From Litsea cubeba (lineage: Eukaryota; Streptophyta; Magnoliopsida; Laurales; Lauraceae), in contig CM022944.1 of NCBI GenBank assembly GCA_012931725.1, forward strand, positions 64,001,982 to 64,065,981: a stretch of 64,000 nucleotides of DNA, given 5' to 3'. This document shows positions 34,215 to 46,367 of this stretch, piece after piece. How positions within the stretch are numbered: the stretch's first letter is position 1; each line of letters starts with the position of its first letter. The notes beneath the pieces are model-generated. The model saw only the letters and a list, made by a program, of their open reading frames with translations, searched no databases and was not told the DNA's origin. The position numbers and the translations under genes are program-made.

Positions 34215-34487
34215 TAAAAAAACTCACGTGACAAACTCACGAATGGAGTGAAATTGTATTATCTTTGTTTTTCTCCTTTGGAGATCGTATGTTAATATAT
34301 AGGTATTACAATGCCTTAATCAAGGCTCCCAATTAAGAAACTAACTAATTACAATCAATTTCTATTCTAAGTTAGGAAACCAAATTCTTAATAGAATATG
34401 TACAGCTGAATGATATATTGACTAAATCTAACCACGTGTGATATGTGTTGGACTGGATCCTGTTATGGGCCTTGGGCCTGTTTAACA
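34215..34487 (-). mobile_element. 3' LTR of copia E1
   Basis: Ends TGTTTAACA at 34487 and is nearly identical to 39268-39539. On the - strand it starts TGTTAAACAGGCCC. The polypurine tract (GAGGGGGGG on the - strand) lies next to it at 34488-34500. Confidence 0.88.
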
Positions 34488-34494
34488 CCCCCCC

Positions 34495-36477
34495 TCAAAT
34501 TGATGCGGGAGAATCAACAAGCATCAATTTGCCAACCAAGAACTGATGGCGTGGTTGTGGAAGACCTTTGGTGAGAATATCAGCAATTTGAAGTTCAGTG
34601 GAGACATGCGGAAGGTTGATGACATCACGTTTAAGCTCATCACGTATGAAGTGACAATCAACCTTGATGTGTTTAGTACGCTCATGAAAAATCGGATTTT
34701 CAGTAATCCGAATTGCACTTGTATTATCTGCATAAAGGAGGGTAGCTCCTTCTGCGGGAAATCCAATGTTAGAAAGCAGACCTTGGAGCCACAGGATTTT
34801 GGAGCATGCAGTAGACATAGCACGGTACTCAGCCTCGGTAGTAGATTTGGAAACTATGTCATGTTTCTTGCATTTCCAGGAAATCAGACTAGCACCCAAA
34901 AACATGTACCATCCTGTAGTTGATCTGCGAGTATCCGGACAACCAGCCCAATCAGCATCTGAATAAGCTATGAGAGAAAGAGGATTGTTTGATGGAAAAA
35001 ACAACCCGCGAGTCGGCGTGCGAATAAGATACCAAATGATGCGACGAACAACAGCTAGATGAAGGTGATGAGGAGCAGTCATGAACTGACTCATTAGGTT
35101 GACCACAAATGAGATATCAGGACGAGTGATCGTGAGGTAGATCAAGTTACCTACTAACTAGCGATATGCGGTAGGATCTGGAAGAAGGTCACCCTCCTCT
35201 TTACTGAGTTTTACATTCACTTCGACCGGCATATATACTAGTGCTGAAGAAGTAAGGCCAACCAAGTCAATGAGGTCAACCGCGTATTTGTGTTGATTGA
35301 GAACTATACCTTTAGTCGATTGATGAACTTCAAGACCAAGGGGATAATGTAAAGGCCCGAGATCCTTCATGTGAAATGCCTGATGAAGAGAAGCTTGGAT
35401 TTCTTGAATCATTTGTGCATTGGGACCAGTAATGACAATGTCATTAACGTAGACTAGAAGCACAGTAATCCCGGACGGAGCATGATGTAAGAACATGGAA
35501 GGATCATACTGGCTAGGATGAAAATTTAAGCAGAGAAGGGTATCTTGAGATTTCTCAAACCATGCACGAGGAGCTTGCTTCAGACCATAGAGGGAACGAC
35601 GGAGCTTTGCAACCATACCCTTCCCAGAGGAGGACCCCGGAGTTAGACGCATATAAACGTCTTTTTTGAGATCTCCATGAAGAAATGCATTTTTGACATC
35701 CATTTGATATAGAGGCTAGGACTGAGATGCAGCAACAGCAAGGATTATGCGTACGGTGGTCATCTTGGCGACAGGAGCAAAAGTTTCATCATAATCAATG
35801 CCATATTCCTGTCGATTTTCGAGAGCAACAAGGCGCGCCCTATATCGATCTAAAGTGCCATCTGATTTTAACTAGAGAGAAAAAATCCACTTGTAGCCAA
35901 TAGGTTTGACACCCACAGGAGAGGAGACAATATCCCACGTATGATTTTTCTCTAAAGCAGCCAAATCTTCTTGCATAGCCTTGTTCCAACATTTGTCCTG
36001 CATAGCCTGAGAATAGGATTGGGGAATGGAAGAAGAGGACAAAGTGGCCATTAAGGAAGTATGGGAGAACCCATAGCGGTCGGGTGGTACCGAGATGCGA
36101 GTGGAGCGACGCAATGAAGAATGTCCAGATGAACCAAGTGCCGAAGGTGGACCGGATGCTGGAGGAAGATCAGGAGGGGGATCCCTGCAAGGCGCTTCTC
36201 TGTTCTGTCGTTGATACACAAAGTTAGGATTAAAATGAACAACGAAGGTGTTGTCAGAAAAACTAGGTAAAGACACCAAGGAGGAGGATTCAGGAGGTTT
36301 AAGGTGTTTTTGAAAAAAGTACTGATGTAAAAAAAAAACGACATTCCTAGAGGTCCGTAAGCGACGAAAGTGAGGATCGTAGCAAAGGAACCCTTTCTGG
36401 AAGGGCGCATAACCTAAAAACACACATTGGGCTGATTGTGCGGTTAGTTTGGTTCTCTCAGAAGGAGGTAAGTGCAC
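34495..36477 (-). pseudogene. E1 reverse transcriptase and RNase H
   Basis: Reading leftwards: an integrase-RT linker with the RT start (NHTWDIVSSPVGVKPIGYKW), then MDVKNAFLHGDLKKDVYMRL, LYGLKQAPRAWFEKS and the active-site box, which reads YVND (codons 35451-35440) instead of YVDD. RNase H follows with AYSDADWAGCPDTRRSTTGW, TEAEYRAM and LYADNTSAI, ending after LVDSPASI near 34497. Stops or phase breaks lie near 35870, 35705 and 35150. The Asp to Asn change removes a metal-binding residue, so this RT would be inactive even in an open frame. Confidence 0.87.
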
Positions 36478-36479
36478 AA

Positions 36480-37393
36480 AGCAAACGGAGCCGAAAACAT
36501 GAAGATCATCATAAAGATGTCTGGTACAATCAGCAATATGGGCTCTGATTTTGAATAGAGGTTGAAGGCATACGATTTATAAGATGAGCTGCCGTAGCCA
36601 GTGCCTCAACCCAAAAACGAGTAGGAACCGATGATTCAAGAAGAAGGGAATGAGTGACATCAAGGAGATGTCTATTTTTCCATTCAACAACTACATTCTG
36701 CTATGGAGTATAAGGACAAGTTCTCTGTGAAATAATGCCTTCTTTTTTGTAAAAAACGCTTGAAAATCAAAGGACACATTCCCCACCCGAATCAGATCGT
36801 AAGATTTTGATACAGGTGGAGAATTGATTCTCAACATAAGCTAAAAATATTTTAAAAACATTGAAAACATCAGATTTGGAATGCAGAAAGTAAACACATG
36901 TGAACCGACTGAAATCATCAATAAAAGTCACAAAATATTTGTTGTGAGCATGAGAAAGAGCAGGAGCAATTCCCCATATATCGCTATGAACTAAATCAAA
37001 ACACTGAGTGCTGTGTGAAGTGGAAATAGGAAAAGAAAGAGTTTTGCTCTTTCCCATTTTACAAGTAGCACAATCAAAAGGCACACAAGAAGATAAGCCA
37101 ATAGATTTATTTATTAAACCAGAATTTAACATAAGGGACAAAGCCTTGGAATTAGGGTGTCCGAGTCTTTTATGCCACAATTGGCAGTTATCTATAATAG
37201 AAAAACAGAAAACATCATTGGCAAATCTAGTCCGAGAAATTTTAGAAAAGTCCAGCGGAAACAAGCGTCCACACTTAGGCCCCCTCGCGATCTCCTTCCC
37301 AGACATCTGGTCCTGCACAACACAACCAGAAGAAGAAAAAGATATGTTACAATTATTTTCAACAAGTTGCCCGACTGATAATAGGTTTGAAGT
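36480..37393 (-). pseudogene. E1 integrase
   Basis: GAG-preintegrase with LWHKRLGHPN, the zinc-finger Cys pair (CATCKMGKS), the first Asp in FDLVHSDIWG, the second in LRSDSGGE (end near 36770), then after a phase break VVEWKNRHLL with the catalytic Glu (about 36670-36700). The following 36478-36650 is broken by stops. It would integrate cDNA if intact. Confidence 0.82.
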
Positions 37394-37830
37394 TAAAGTG
37401 GGACAAAGTAAACATTTTTCAATGGGATGGGACCAGGGATATCTCCGAGGGCAGTAATGGGAACAGTGCCTCCGTTAGCAGTTTGGATTTGAATATTACC
37501 ATTGTATCTTGTCACATTGGAGAGTGGGTTACAGGAATATGTCATATGATTAGATGCCCCAGAATCAAGAAACCAAGTAGAAGATGGAGGTGAGGTACCT
37601 GAGAGACCAAAAGCAGAAAGGGCATTGACAATCATTTGTTGAACCAATTCAAAATTCAGGGAAGAAGAGGGCCCAGACGATGTAGGAGCAGGGATAACCG
37701 AGAAGCAACATAGGCATGCGGAGGCTGAGACTGTGGAGTCTGATACTGTGACGGAGAACCCTGATGCTGGGAAGTCTGATATTATGGAGTCTGATACTGT
37801 TGAGATGGACGTTGTGGGTGGCGACGACAT
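37393..37830 (-). pseudogene. E1 protease region
   Basis: Carries STWFLDSGASNHMT with the DSGA active site (about 37554-37570), as in copia pepsins, followed by LSNVTRY and ALGDIPGPIPL. Upstream is a Ser/Pro/Gln-rich linker to gag. It is in phase with neither gag nor integrase without corrections. Confidence 0.8.
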
Positions 37831-38610
37831 TCAGAGATGATATGTCCCGACTTTTTACAGTAACTGCAGACTTTCTGTTTGCATTGAGATGCAAGATGCC
37901 CAAAATTTTGACAACTGTAGCACTATGCTTTGCTCAAGTCTCGTGGCGGTGGCTGAGAAACTTTATTGGCGGAGAACGCGACTGAATAGGTCTCAGTCTT
38001 TTGTTGAGCTATATGGGCCAAGGTTGCATGCATTGTTCCTCGCGTAAGAGTTCATTCAAGCAGGAAGGTAGAGGCATCCAATTCATCAGGGCAGATCGGA
38101 GACTTTCATATTCATTCCGTAATTTCATCAAAAATTGATCCCGCTGACTGGAGGCCTAAAGATCGCGAATGACGATCAAAACGTTGGCAGCCACACCTGC
38201 ATACTTAATACTATCGTATTCCGACCATAGGGTCCGGAATCCCGAATAGTAGTCTTGGATCGACAAGGTCTCTTGTGCATATTCAGCAATCTCACATTCA
38301 AGGTGAAATTGACGTGCAGAGTTATCTTGATGGTACACTTGCTGTAATACTCCCACATGTCTTTAGAAGTGGGGTAGGGTTTGAGGTTCATTATCAGATA
38401 AGGCTCAACGGATCCCAGAATCCAGGTTTTAATTTTGGCATCTTTAGTATGCCAAGAGGAGATCTTCTTCTCATCCTCAGTGGGCATAGGGTCAAAACCA
38501 GAAATATATCCCCACAATTCTTTAGCTTCAAGGTTGATTTGGAATTTAAAAGACCAAGCAGGGTAGTCCTTTCCCGTGAACTTGATCAAAGTAACCTCAG
38601 ATTTTTCCAT
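37790..38610 (-). pseudogene. E1 gag
   Basis: Starts MEKSEVTLIKFTGKDYPAWS at 38610, with the conserved DMWEY segment and, in another phase, QFHLECEIAEYAQ. Near 37930-37820 two zinc knuckles stand in tandem: CYSCQNFGHLASQC and CSYCKKSGHIISEC, both CX2CX4HX4C. Phase changes near 38340 and 38050 break it. Gag coats and packages the RNA. Confidence 0.83.
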
Positions 38611-39255
38611 CTCAATGTTGATATTGGTAATAAATCAATGTAATCAGCAATAAAAATGAACAACAGACAAGAGAAAGTATGTAGAATGTTTGTTTCTACG
38701 GGAAGAAAACTCAAATCAACCAAGCAGGAAGAAATAGAGCAGCACAGCACAAACATTGTGCCAAAAATAGCCCCAGACGTCCTTGATAGCGGCTGAAAAT
38801 CCACCACGTGGGCCCCACTGATGGTTCTGGTTAAAGATCAAGGGATAGATCTGAGAAAACCCTCTAATCTGGCTTCTATTGATCCAAGTATGATCTGAAT
38901 CTACTAAATATCGAAAATTCTGGACGGTCTTGATGAAAACAATGTGAAAATTTGGAAAATCTTGAAAATGAGTAAAAAACCAGCCTGGAGTCTCTGTAAA
39001 ATTCTGAAAAAATCACCAATAGTCCTAGGAATACCAGTCGACCAGTGTGGGATGGTTTATGGAGGTTGATCTAATGATCTATGGTGGGCCACGCAGAGGT
39101 TGGATATGTTGATGTCGCTGGAATTTTCTTGAATGGAGTCTCTGGGATTTTCTTGAATAGATCCTAGATCTATCTTCTGCACGAGAGAGACATAGTTCTC
39201 TCTATCCCTATTGCCTTAATGCTTTGGAAGATTTCTAAGATTGCCCTAAACCTGT

Positions 39256-39267
39256 GCTCTGATACCA
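39256..39267 (-). other. Primer binding site of copia E1
   Basis: TGGTATCAGAGC on the - strand, directly after the 5' LTR end, is complementary to the 3' end of Met-initiator tRNA, the usual copia primer. Confidence 0.9.
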
Positions 39268-39539
39268 TGACAAACTCACGTGACGAACTCATGAATGGAG
39301 TGAAATTGTATTATCTTTGCTTTTCTCCTTTGGAGATCGTATGTCAATATATAGGTATTACAATGCCTTAATCAAGGCTCCCAGTTAAGAAACTAACTAA
39401 TTACAATCAATTTCTATTCTAAGTTAGGAAACCAAATTCTTAATAGAATATGTACAGCTGAATGATATATTGACTAAATCCAACCACGTGTGATATGTGT
39501 TGGACAGGATCCTGTTATGGGCCTTGGGCCTGTTTAACA
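39268..39539 (-). mobile_element. 5' LTR of copia E1
   Basis: 272 bp, from TGACAAACTCACGTGACG to TGTTTAACA in + orientation, matching 34215-34487, and followed by the ATGGC duplication at 39540-39544. Confidence 0.9.
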
Positions 39540-41943
39540 ATGGCTACCCTGTCCCCAGTCTGGATAAGGATTAAAGGCCTGCCTTTCCGCTGTTGGAGTC
39601 AACACATACTGTTTTCTATAGCTAACTCTATCGGAAACCCCATTTTGGTGGATGAGAACACAGCATCTCAGAGATTTCTCTCTTATGCTAGGATATGTAT
39701 AAACCTAGATCTCAACAAACCTAAACCCAATAGTGTTGTGGTTGATCTGGCAGGCGATTCAAAAGTGGAAGTAGAAATCTGCTATGAACACGTCCCTTGC
39801 TTTGTTTGCTTGGACTTTGGCCATGGAGAAGGCCTTTTCCAGTCAAATCGCAGATCAGAGTTTCTAGGGAAAAAGCCTCCTCCTCCTCGCAGTTCTGCCC
39901 CAGGTCTCCTCAAAACTCCTTTAGGTGCTGAGATAAATGTTGGAAATAGGGTGGGCCTCTAGGATAGGTTTCAAAAACTTTTGACCTACTTGATGTAGAG
40001 ATCAACTATCCAGAAGGCTATAAAACCCAATCCAAGATCCAAGTCCTCAATCTCAGCCATCATGATCAGTAAATACAATCTATCTAGAAGATAGAAACAA
40101 CAACTTATAAGCATCCATAATAATCTACAACATGCAAGGAAGTGGATTATACCTTTGGAGCTCGGTTGTGCTCTAATGGAGAAGTTGTGTCTTCCTTTGA
40201 TGATGAAATGCTTTCACTAATCAAATAGGGATCTCCAAGACCTCTTGATCTTCCACGCTATGACCCGTATCAGATTCTCCTTTTTCTCAAGAAGATGGTG
40301 GGATCTCCAAGAGAAAACTACTAGGAACTCTAGGGAGGAACTAGAAAGAGAACTAAAAGAGGGAGAGGAGAAAGAACTCGTGCAACTTTTGCACTAGAGA
40401 AGGCTGGGCGTGAATCCCTAGGTATGTAGCATACTTGCACGTCTAGGCCTCCTCTCCTCTATTTATAGCTTTTGTAAGCCCCACTTACTAATTTCCAGTA
40501 GAATTCTTACTTCCAAAAATTAGTAACTATCTCTTCTTAATTAAAATAGAAGTCTTACTTCCATTAATTAATTAGTAACTTATCATATCATAATTATAAG
40601 TCTCACTTCAAATATGATTAGTAACTTTCCAATTCCTTTCTAATTAAAATAGAAGTCTCACTTCTGCTAAAATTAGTAAGTCTACTATTACCACTATTAG
40701 AAGTCTCACTTCAAATAGAAATAGTAACTTTCCTTTTAGATTTCAACTAGAATTAGATACTTTCTAATAATTGGGCTAGCGTGGGGACCACTAGGGATTC
40801 CTTTGAAAGCTGGCTCCAACTGAGACTCGCGACCCCACATCTCATGTGTAATCCGGGCCCACAGTTAATTGCAAATAACTCCACTATATAAATGCAATTG
40901 AACTCCAGTCTTAAGAATATTACATAGAAGACCCTAAACTTCCACACTACCACAAGTAGACCCCTCTATCAATATCCATGGATCAATTGGACCTGTCTTC
41001 CAAACTAGATCCATATCTTATTATCCTTGAGCCCCAATTAATTTTAATGATCATAGGTACCTTTCCAATTAACTCTTAATCGGAATGGGTGCGCACTTAC
41101 CAATGATAAATCCATTAATTGGCATAGGGGGATATTAGAGATAGATTCCATCTTGACCATTGAATGTTCCCACAGCTCTACTACCACATACCCAAATCAC
41201 CGAGGTGTTGACCTACAATTGGCCTCACTCATTGGTGAATCAAAGTAAATGAATAGATAGAAACTTGAGTTCATTAATGTCTCAGGATTGAGAGCCTATT
41301 GCTAGGGAATTATGAGAGCAGACCTTAAAGTAAAGACAGTGTTTATAAGGTGCTTCTCATGGTCCTTCAATACATCCAATGTATCAGCACTATGATCCAG
41401 AATCTTCCATTCTGATGATCGAGACAAATCACACTACTCATAGTGATCAAAGTGCTGCAACCTTGTCAGTATGAGATGTCCAGTCTCATCACTGGTTGTG
41501 AAGATATTTAAGTATAAGATTTGTCACACATGTCTCCCGCATGTGGATCTCATCCATACACTTATGTTACATCTAATATACTTGTGGACTCCGGTTCATC
41601 TTATGAACCATCATGTCATTCGTATTGGTTATGTGCAAGTATATAATAAATCACCATTCATCTCATGAAAGGAAAAGATGAATATACTGATAAATAAAGA
41701 AATTAATCAATTTATTATATCATCTACTGGATTGAGTCCATAAAACTAACAATAAACCATTTTGCAGCCGAGTCTTGCTCGCTGGCAGCAAAGCAAAACC
41801 CTCCAAGTCCTTTTAAAATCCTTACTGCAGACAAGCCTCTCCAAGTGGATGAAATCCCCTCACCTCCTGCCTCCCCTGTAGAGCTCAATAGCCCCTTCTC
41901 TATTTTGGAAAAAATACTCAGTGATCCCCCTGCCTATACCTGA
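39540..41943 (+). pseudogene. LINE ORF1, central and C-terminal part (interrupted)
   Basis: From 39540: MATLSPVWIRIKGLPFRCWS, then ASQRFLSYARICINLDLNKP and HVPCFVCLDFGH, the conserved block of plant LINE ORF1 where a CX2C knuckle follows. The frame enters solo LTR S2 at 39938. It resumes at 41757 in the same phase (GCTGAGATAAAC... across the junction) with NHFAAESCSL and a Pro/Ser-rich tail, ending with TGA at 41941. It is a nucleic-acid chaperone-like LINE protein, disrupted. Confidence 0.8.
39938..41751 (-). mobile_element. Solo LTR S2 inserted in LINE ORF1
   Basis: Same family as S1: TGTTGGAAATAGGG to AAACTAACA, 1814 bp, with duplications ATAAA (39933-39937, 41752-41756). TATAAATAG lies at 40467-40459 on the - strand. 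It differs from S1 mainly by small indels in the palindrome region. Confidence 0.9.
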
Positions 41944-42229
41944 TCAATTACTCAAAATCTTCACAACCCCACAGTAGTAGCCTTTTGGCAGACATCTCCA
42001 AAAATCTCTCCATTGACCTTAATATCCAGACTAAGCCATCCTCTCCCACCATTCAGCCTACCATCCAGGCCATAAAAGCCCTTTCCAAAACTTTAAACTG
42101 GTCCCCCTCCTCAGCTGACATTGCCTCAGCAACCCTTCCTACTAAAAAGAAAAAGAAATAAAAAAGGAAAAAGAAATCCATCTCCTCTATCAAAACCTCT
42201 TCTGGCCCCAATCCTCACCCATTTATCCA
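41944..42229 (+). other. LINE ORF1-ORF2 spacer
   Basis: C/T-rich sequence between the ORF1 stop and the ORF2 start. Several phases are partly open and I see no domain. Confidence 0.55.
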
Positions 42230-42900
42230 TGTTTAAAGCCCTCTATTGGAATTGTAGGGGAATTGCAAACTCCCCAACCTCCAGGACTCTGATCTTCTTG
42301 GCCAATTCTCACTCCCCGACATTATCTTCCTCCAACCCCCTCCATCAAAAGCTAGACTCGCTTGGCTACACCTCCTTTTTCTCCAACTCTCCCCTCTCTT
42401 CTAAAAATCCTTTTGTCTAGTGTTTCACCAAATCCGCTCCAAATTTCTCTTTCTCTTTAGTTGACTTCTCCACTCAACATCTAACTATTTCCATCTCTTC
42501 CACTATAAATGGTCCAACCACCTACATCACTGGCATTTATGCTTCTACATTTACCACCCAAAGAAGATTCCTCTGGTAGTATCTAAGTTCTTCTCATTTC
42601 CCTTCCCATTACCCCTGGGCAGTTATTGGAGACTTCAATGTAGTCACTTCAGCAGCAGAGAAACTCAGCATCCACCCCATAAACTCCCCTGCTTCTTCAG
42701 ACTTCAACAATATGCTAGCTACTTCTGGTCTCCTAGATATAGGCTTCTCTAGTAGTAGGTTCACTTGGTCAAATAACATGCAAGGCATGTCCTATGTAGC
42801 AGCTAGGTTGGACCGATCCCTCATCAACCAAGCCTGGTATCTCTCCCATCATGACTCCCTTCTTCTCCATCTTGTTATACAAAATTTTGACCACAGCCCC
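42230..42900 (+). pseudogene. LINE ORF2, endonuclease part
   Basis: Starts MFKALYWNCRGIANSPTSRT, the typical start of the apurinic-like endonuclease. PDIIFLQ follows in a shifted phase, where Pro stands in the place of the expected catalytic Glu. Then come VIGDFNVV, SSSRFTWSNN and AARLDRSLIN. Breaks are near 42330, 42418 and 42576. It is interrupted by copia E2 after DHSP. This domain nicks target DNA to prime reverse transcription. Confidence 0.8.
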
Positions 42901-43184
42901 TGTCACGAATAATCAAGAAGAATATTGACAAAGACTGAATGGAATTCCATGATCCCTTGAGGATTCACCATTTGTATTTATAGATTAGAAATGCCCAATC
43001 TTGGGCTACAATTACAATCAATTAAATATCCTATTTTAGTATGTATTGCTGTACAAGTCTATCTAGTATCAATCTAGTATCAATCTATCAAACTTAGTAT
43101 GTATTGTTGTACAAAACTTATAATACGGTGGGCTTTGTAGGTGGGCCAAGGATGGATCAATATTATAATGGGCATGTGTTAACA
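42901..43184 (-). mobile_element. 3' LTR of copia E2
   Basis: 284 bp, matching 47947-48219 apart from a small internal duplication (ATCAATCTAGTATCAATCTA). The polypurine tract is at 43185-43197 (GAGGGGGGG on the - strand). Confidence 0.88.
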
Positions 43185-43191
43185 CCCCCCC

Positions 43192-45003
43192 TCAAATTGA
43201 TGCGATGGAATCAGTAGGCATCAATTTGCTGGATAAGAATTGATGACGTGGGCGAGGAAGTCCCTTCGTGAATATATCTGCAATTTGGAGTCCAGAGGAA
43301 ATTAACGGTAGGGAAATGACGCCCCGTAGATATTCATCACGAATTAAATGACAATCAACTTCAATGTGCTTGGTCCATTCATGAAAAACTAAATTTTCTG
43401 TAACACGAATAGCACTAGTGTTGTCAGCATGGAGAGGGATAGGGGAGCTTTGTGGAAAGCCGAGATCGGAGATAAGTCCACGAAGCCAAAGTATTTCGGA
43501 ACAGGCAGCAGACATGGCGCGATATTCAGCTTCTGTGGAAGATCTTGAAACCTTATCTTGTTTCTTACATTTCCAAGATATCAACGCATCGCCAAGATAC
43601 ATACACCACTCAGTTGTGGACCGACGGGTGTCAGTACAACCCGCCCAATCAGCATCAGTGAAAGCAATGAGATTTAGTGGAGAGCCGATAGGGAAAAATA
43701 AACCACGAGTAGGCGTACCAAGAAGGTAACGAATAATACGTCGGGCAGCCGTCAAATGAAGATGCCTTGGTTGAGTCATATACTGGCTGACTAGGTTAAC
43801 AGCAAAGGAAATGTCGGGGCGAGTATGAGTTAAGTAGATCAAGCTACCAACCAATTGCCGATAGAGCGTGGCATCGAGAAGAAGATCTCCACTATCCTTT
43901 GAAAGCTTTAAATTCACTTCAAGAGGGGTATCAACGGGAGTTGATTACTGGAGGCCTGCCAGTTCAATTAGGTCTAAAGCATATTTGTGTTGATGCAAGA
44001 TGATCCCTTTTTCTGTGTGATGAACTTCAAGACCTAAGAAGTAGGTTAAGGGACCCAAGTCTTTCATATGGAATGATTGATGCAACGATGATTGCAGCTT
44101 AGAGATCATTGCGGAATCAATTCCAGTAATAATGATACCATCAACATAAATAAGAAGAATAGTGATTCCTCTTAGAGACTTATGTAAAAACAGCGATGGA
44201 TCATACGGGCTTTGCTGGAAGTCTAACATAAGCAAGGCATCCCGAAATTTTTCAAACCAAGCGCGGGGTGCCTGTTTAAGGCCATAGAGGGAACATCTGA
44301 GTAGAGCCACATCTAAACTAATGGAAGGAGTGGATCCATTAGGAAGGCGCATATAAACCTCTTCTTTAAGATCCCCATGAAGAAAGGCATTCTTTACATC
44401 TAACTGAAGAATGTGCCAAGCTTGAGATGCTGCAATGGCAATAATCATCCGGACAGTAGTCGTCTTTGCAACAGGAGGAAAAGTTTCATCATAGTCGATG
44501 CCATATTCTTGGCGATTTCCAAGAGCGACCAGACGAGCATTGTATCGGTCCAGCGAGCCATTGGATTTTAGTTTGACCGAATAAACCCATTTACACCCAA
44601 TAGGCTGAACTGTAGGTGGGCAGGTAACCACGTCCCATGTGTGATTAGTCTGTAGGGCTTCTAATTCCTCGGACATAGCTTTCCACCAACATTCATGTTT
44701 CACAGCTTGAGAATAGGAAGTGGGAATGTTAACAGACGATAGAGTGGCAAGAAAGGATGAATAAGAATACCCATATCTATCAGGAGGTCGAGAGACACGC
44801 GTGGTGCGTCGAAGAGTGGGCATCATAGCTAGTTCGGGTGTAGTGGATAGAGGAGTTGGATCAGGTGCCAGATTAGGTGGCACTTGAAGGGGTTGTATCG
44901 TAGCAGTGAGTGGTTTCGTTCGTCGTCGATATATAATTCCAGGTTTAAACCTTTCAACAACAGCTGGAGAAGTATCAGATGTAAAAGGTGGTAATATATT
45001 CAT
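43192..45003 (-). pseudogene. E2 reverse transcriptase and RNase H
   Basis: Two long frames separated by one break near 43920-43945. The RT has NHTWDVVTCPPTVQPIGCKW, LDVKNAFLHGDLKEEVYMRL and LYGLKQAPRAWFEKF. Its active-site box is YVDG (codons 44148-44137) where YVDD is expected. RNase H has AFTDADWAGCTDTRRSTTEW, TEAEYRAM and LHADNTSAI, ending in MPTDSIASI. The Gly replaces one of the two catalytic Asp residues, which would inactivate polymerisation. Confidence 0.88.
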
Positions 45004-46083
45004 GGGAATAGTAGTGGATGAAGCAGTGGGTTGAGAAAAAAATATAAATTTTCAAAAAACACGACATTTCGAGAAACACGAACTCTTTTGACAGATGGAT
45101 CATAGCAAACAAAGCCTTTTTGATGAGTTGCGTAACCAAGAAAAACACATCTGGTAGCTTGCGCTGACAATTTCGTGCTTTCAGAAGGAGGAAGATGAAC
45201 AAAACAAACACATCCGAAAGTACGAAGATGAGTATATGTAGGATGAGAGTTAAAAAGACAAAAATATGGGGACTGATTTTGAAGTTTGGAAGACGGAAGC
45301 CGATTAATAAGATGAGCAGAAGTAGAGAGAGCTTCCAGCCAGAATCAAGGGGGAACAGAGGATTCAAGTAGCAGACAACGAACTATGTCAAGTAAATGGT
45401 GATTCTTCCGTTCAGCAATGCCATTTTGCTGTGGAGTATGAGGACAGGTTCGTTGTGAGATAATCCCCTTATTTTGAAGAAATTCTTGAAATCTGTTTGA
45501 CCCATATTCACCACCGGAATCGGATCAAAGAATCTTTATGCAGGTGGAGAATTGTGTTTCAACATAGGCAAGAAATTTTTTAAAAACCTCAAACACCTCC
45601 GATTTAGCCCTTAAAAAATAAACCCAAGTGAATCTGCTATGATCATCGATGAATGTGACAAAATATTTATAGTGAGAATGAGAAATAACTGGTGTTATAC
45701 CCCAAACGTCACTATGAATCAAATCAAAACATTGTTCTGATATAGAGGTATGCTTAGAAAATGGAAGAGCTTTACTTTTTCCTACTTTGCAAACAGAACA
45801 ATCAAGATTGACATCAAAATTAGAAAACTGCATTTTATTAATCAAACCAGAATTTTTCAAAGATAATGTTCGAATTAGGATGCCCTAATTTTTTGTGCCA
45901 CAGATGCACATTATTTTGAAGAACACATGAAAAAGCAGAAGTAGATTCATCCCTACGTTGTATAGGCAGATTAAGCGGAAACATTCTGCCAGACTTAAGC
46001 CCCTTCACGATCACCTGTCCCGTCCCCTGATCCTGTACAATACAACCAGAAGAAGAAAATGACACGTTACAATGATTATCCAC
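45003..46083 (-). pseudogene. E2 integrase
   Basis: HLWHKKLGHPNSN (about 45890), then CSVCKVGKSKALPF, FDLIHSDVWGITP and FIDDHSRFTWVYFLRAKSEV. The second Asp region (SDSGGE-like) is degraded by a stop near 45525. VVEW-like sequence with the last acidic residue is expected near 45420 but the phase is lost. The C-terminal stretch near 45370-44975 reads through to RT in pieces. Confidence 0.8.
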
Positions 46084-46098
46084 GAGTTGTCCAACAGA

Positions 46099-46359
46099 TT
46101 ACAAATTTGTAGATAGGCCAGGTGAAAGAAACACATTATTCAAAGGCAATTTGTGTGGTATATCTCCTATGGCAATGATAGGTAAGTGTCCCCCATTGGC
46201 AGTTTGAACTTGGAGTTTCCCATCATATGGTTGAATATTAGATAGGAGGCTGGAAGAATAAGCCATATGATTTGATGCTCCAGAATTAAAATACCACATG
46301 GAAGGAGATGGGAATGTTTTACCTGAGATGCCCAAGGTGGAGAATGCTTGGAGAATCAT
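46099..46359 (-). pseudogene. E2 protease region
   Basis: Reads MWYFNSGASNHMAYSS: the expected DSGA active site is NSGA here, so the catalytic Asp is changed to Asn. IAIGDIPHKLPLNNV follows, as in copia proteases. The stop upstream at 46360 separates it from gag. Confidence 0.75.
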
Positions 46360-46367
46360 TTATTGAA

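Larger units (their letters stand above)
34215..39539 (-). mobile_element. Copia element E1
   Basis: Ty1/copia element on the - strand. LTRs of about 270 bp lie at 34215-34487 (3') and 39268-39539 (5'), with flanking duplications ATGGC (34210-34214, 39540-39544). The primer site is complementary to Met-initiator tRNA. Order on the - strand is gag, protease, integrase, RT, RNase H, as expected for copia. The left LTR start is slightly eroded (TAAAAAAACTCACG against TGACAAACTCACG). Pol has several stops. Confidence 0.92.

Noticed and set aside
24505..41751. S1 and S2 read as the two LTRs of one 17-kb element
   Set aside because: Each has its own different 5-bp duplication (GAGAG and ATAAA) and each sits in a different older element, so they are two separate solo LTRs.
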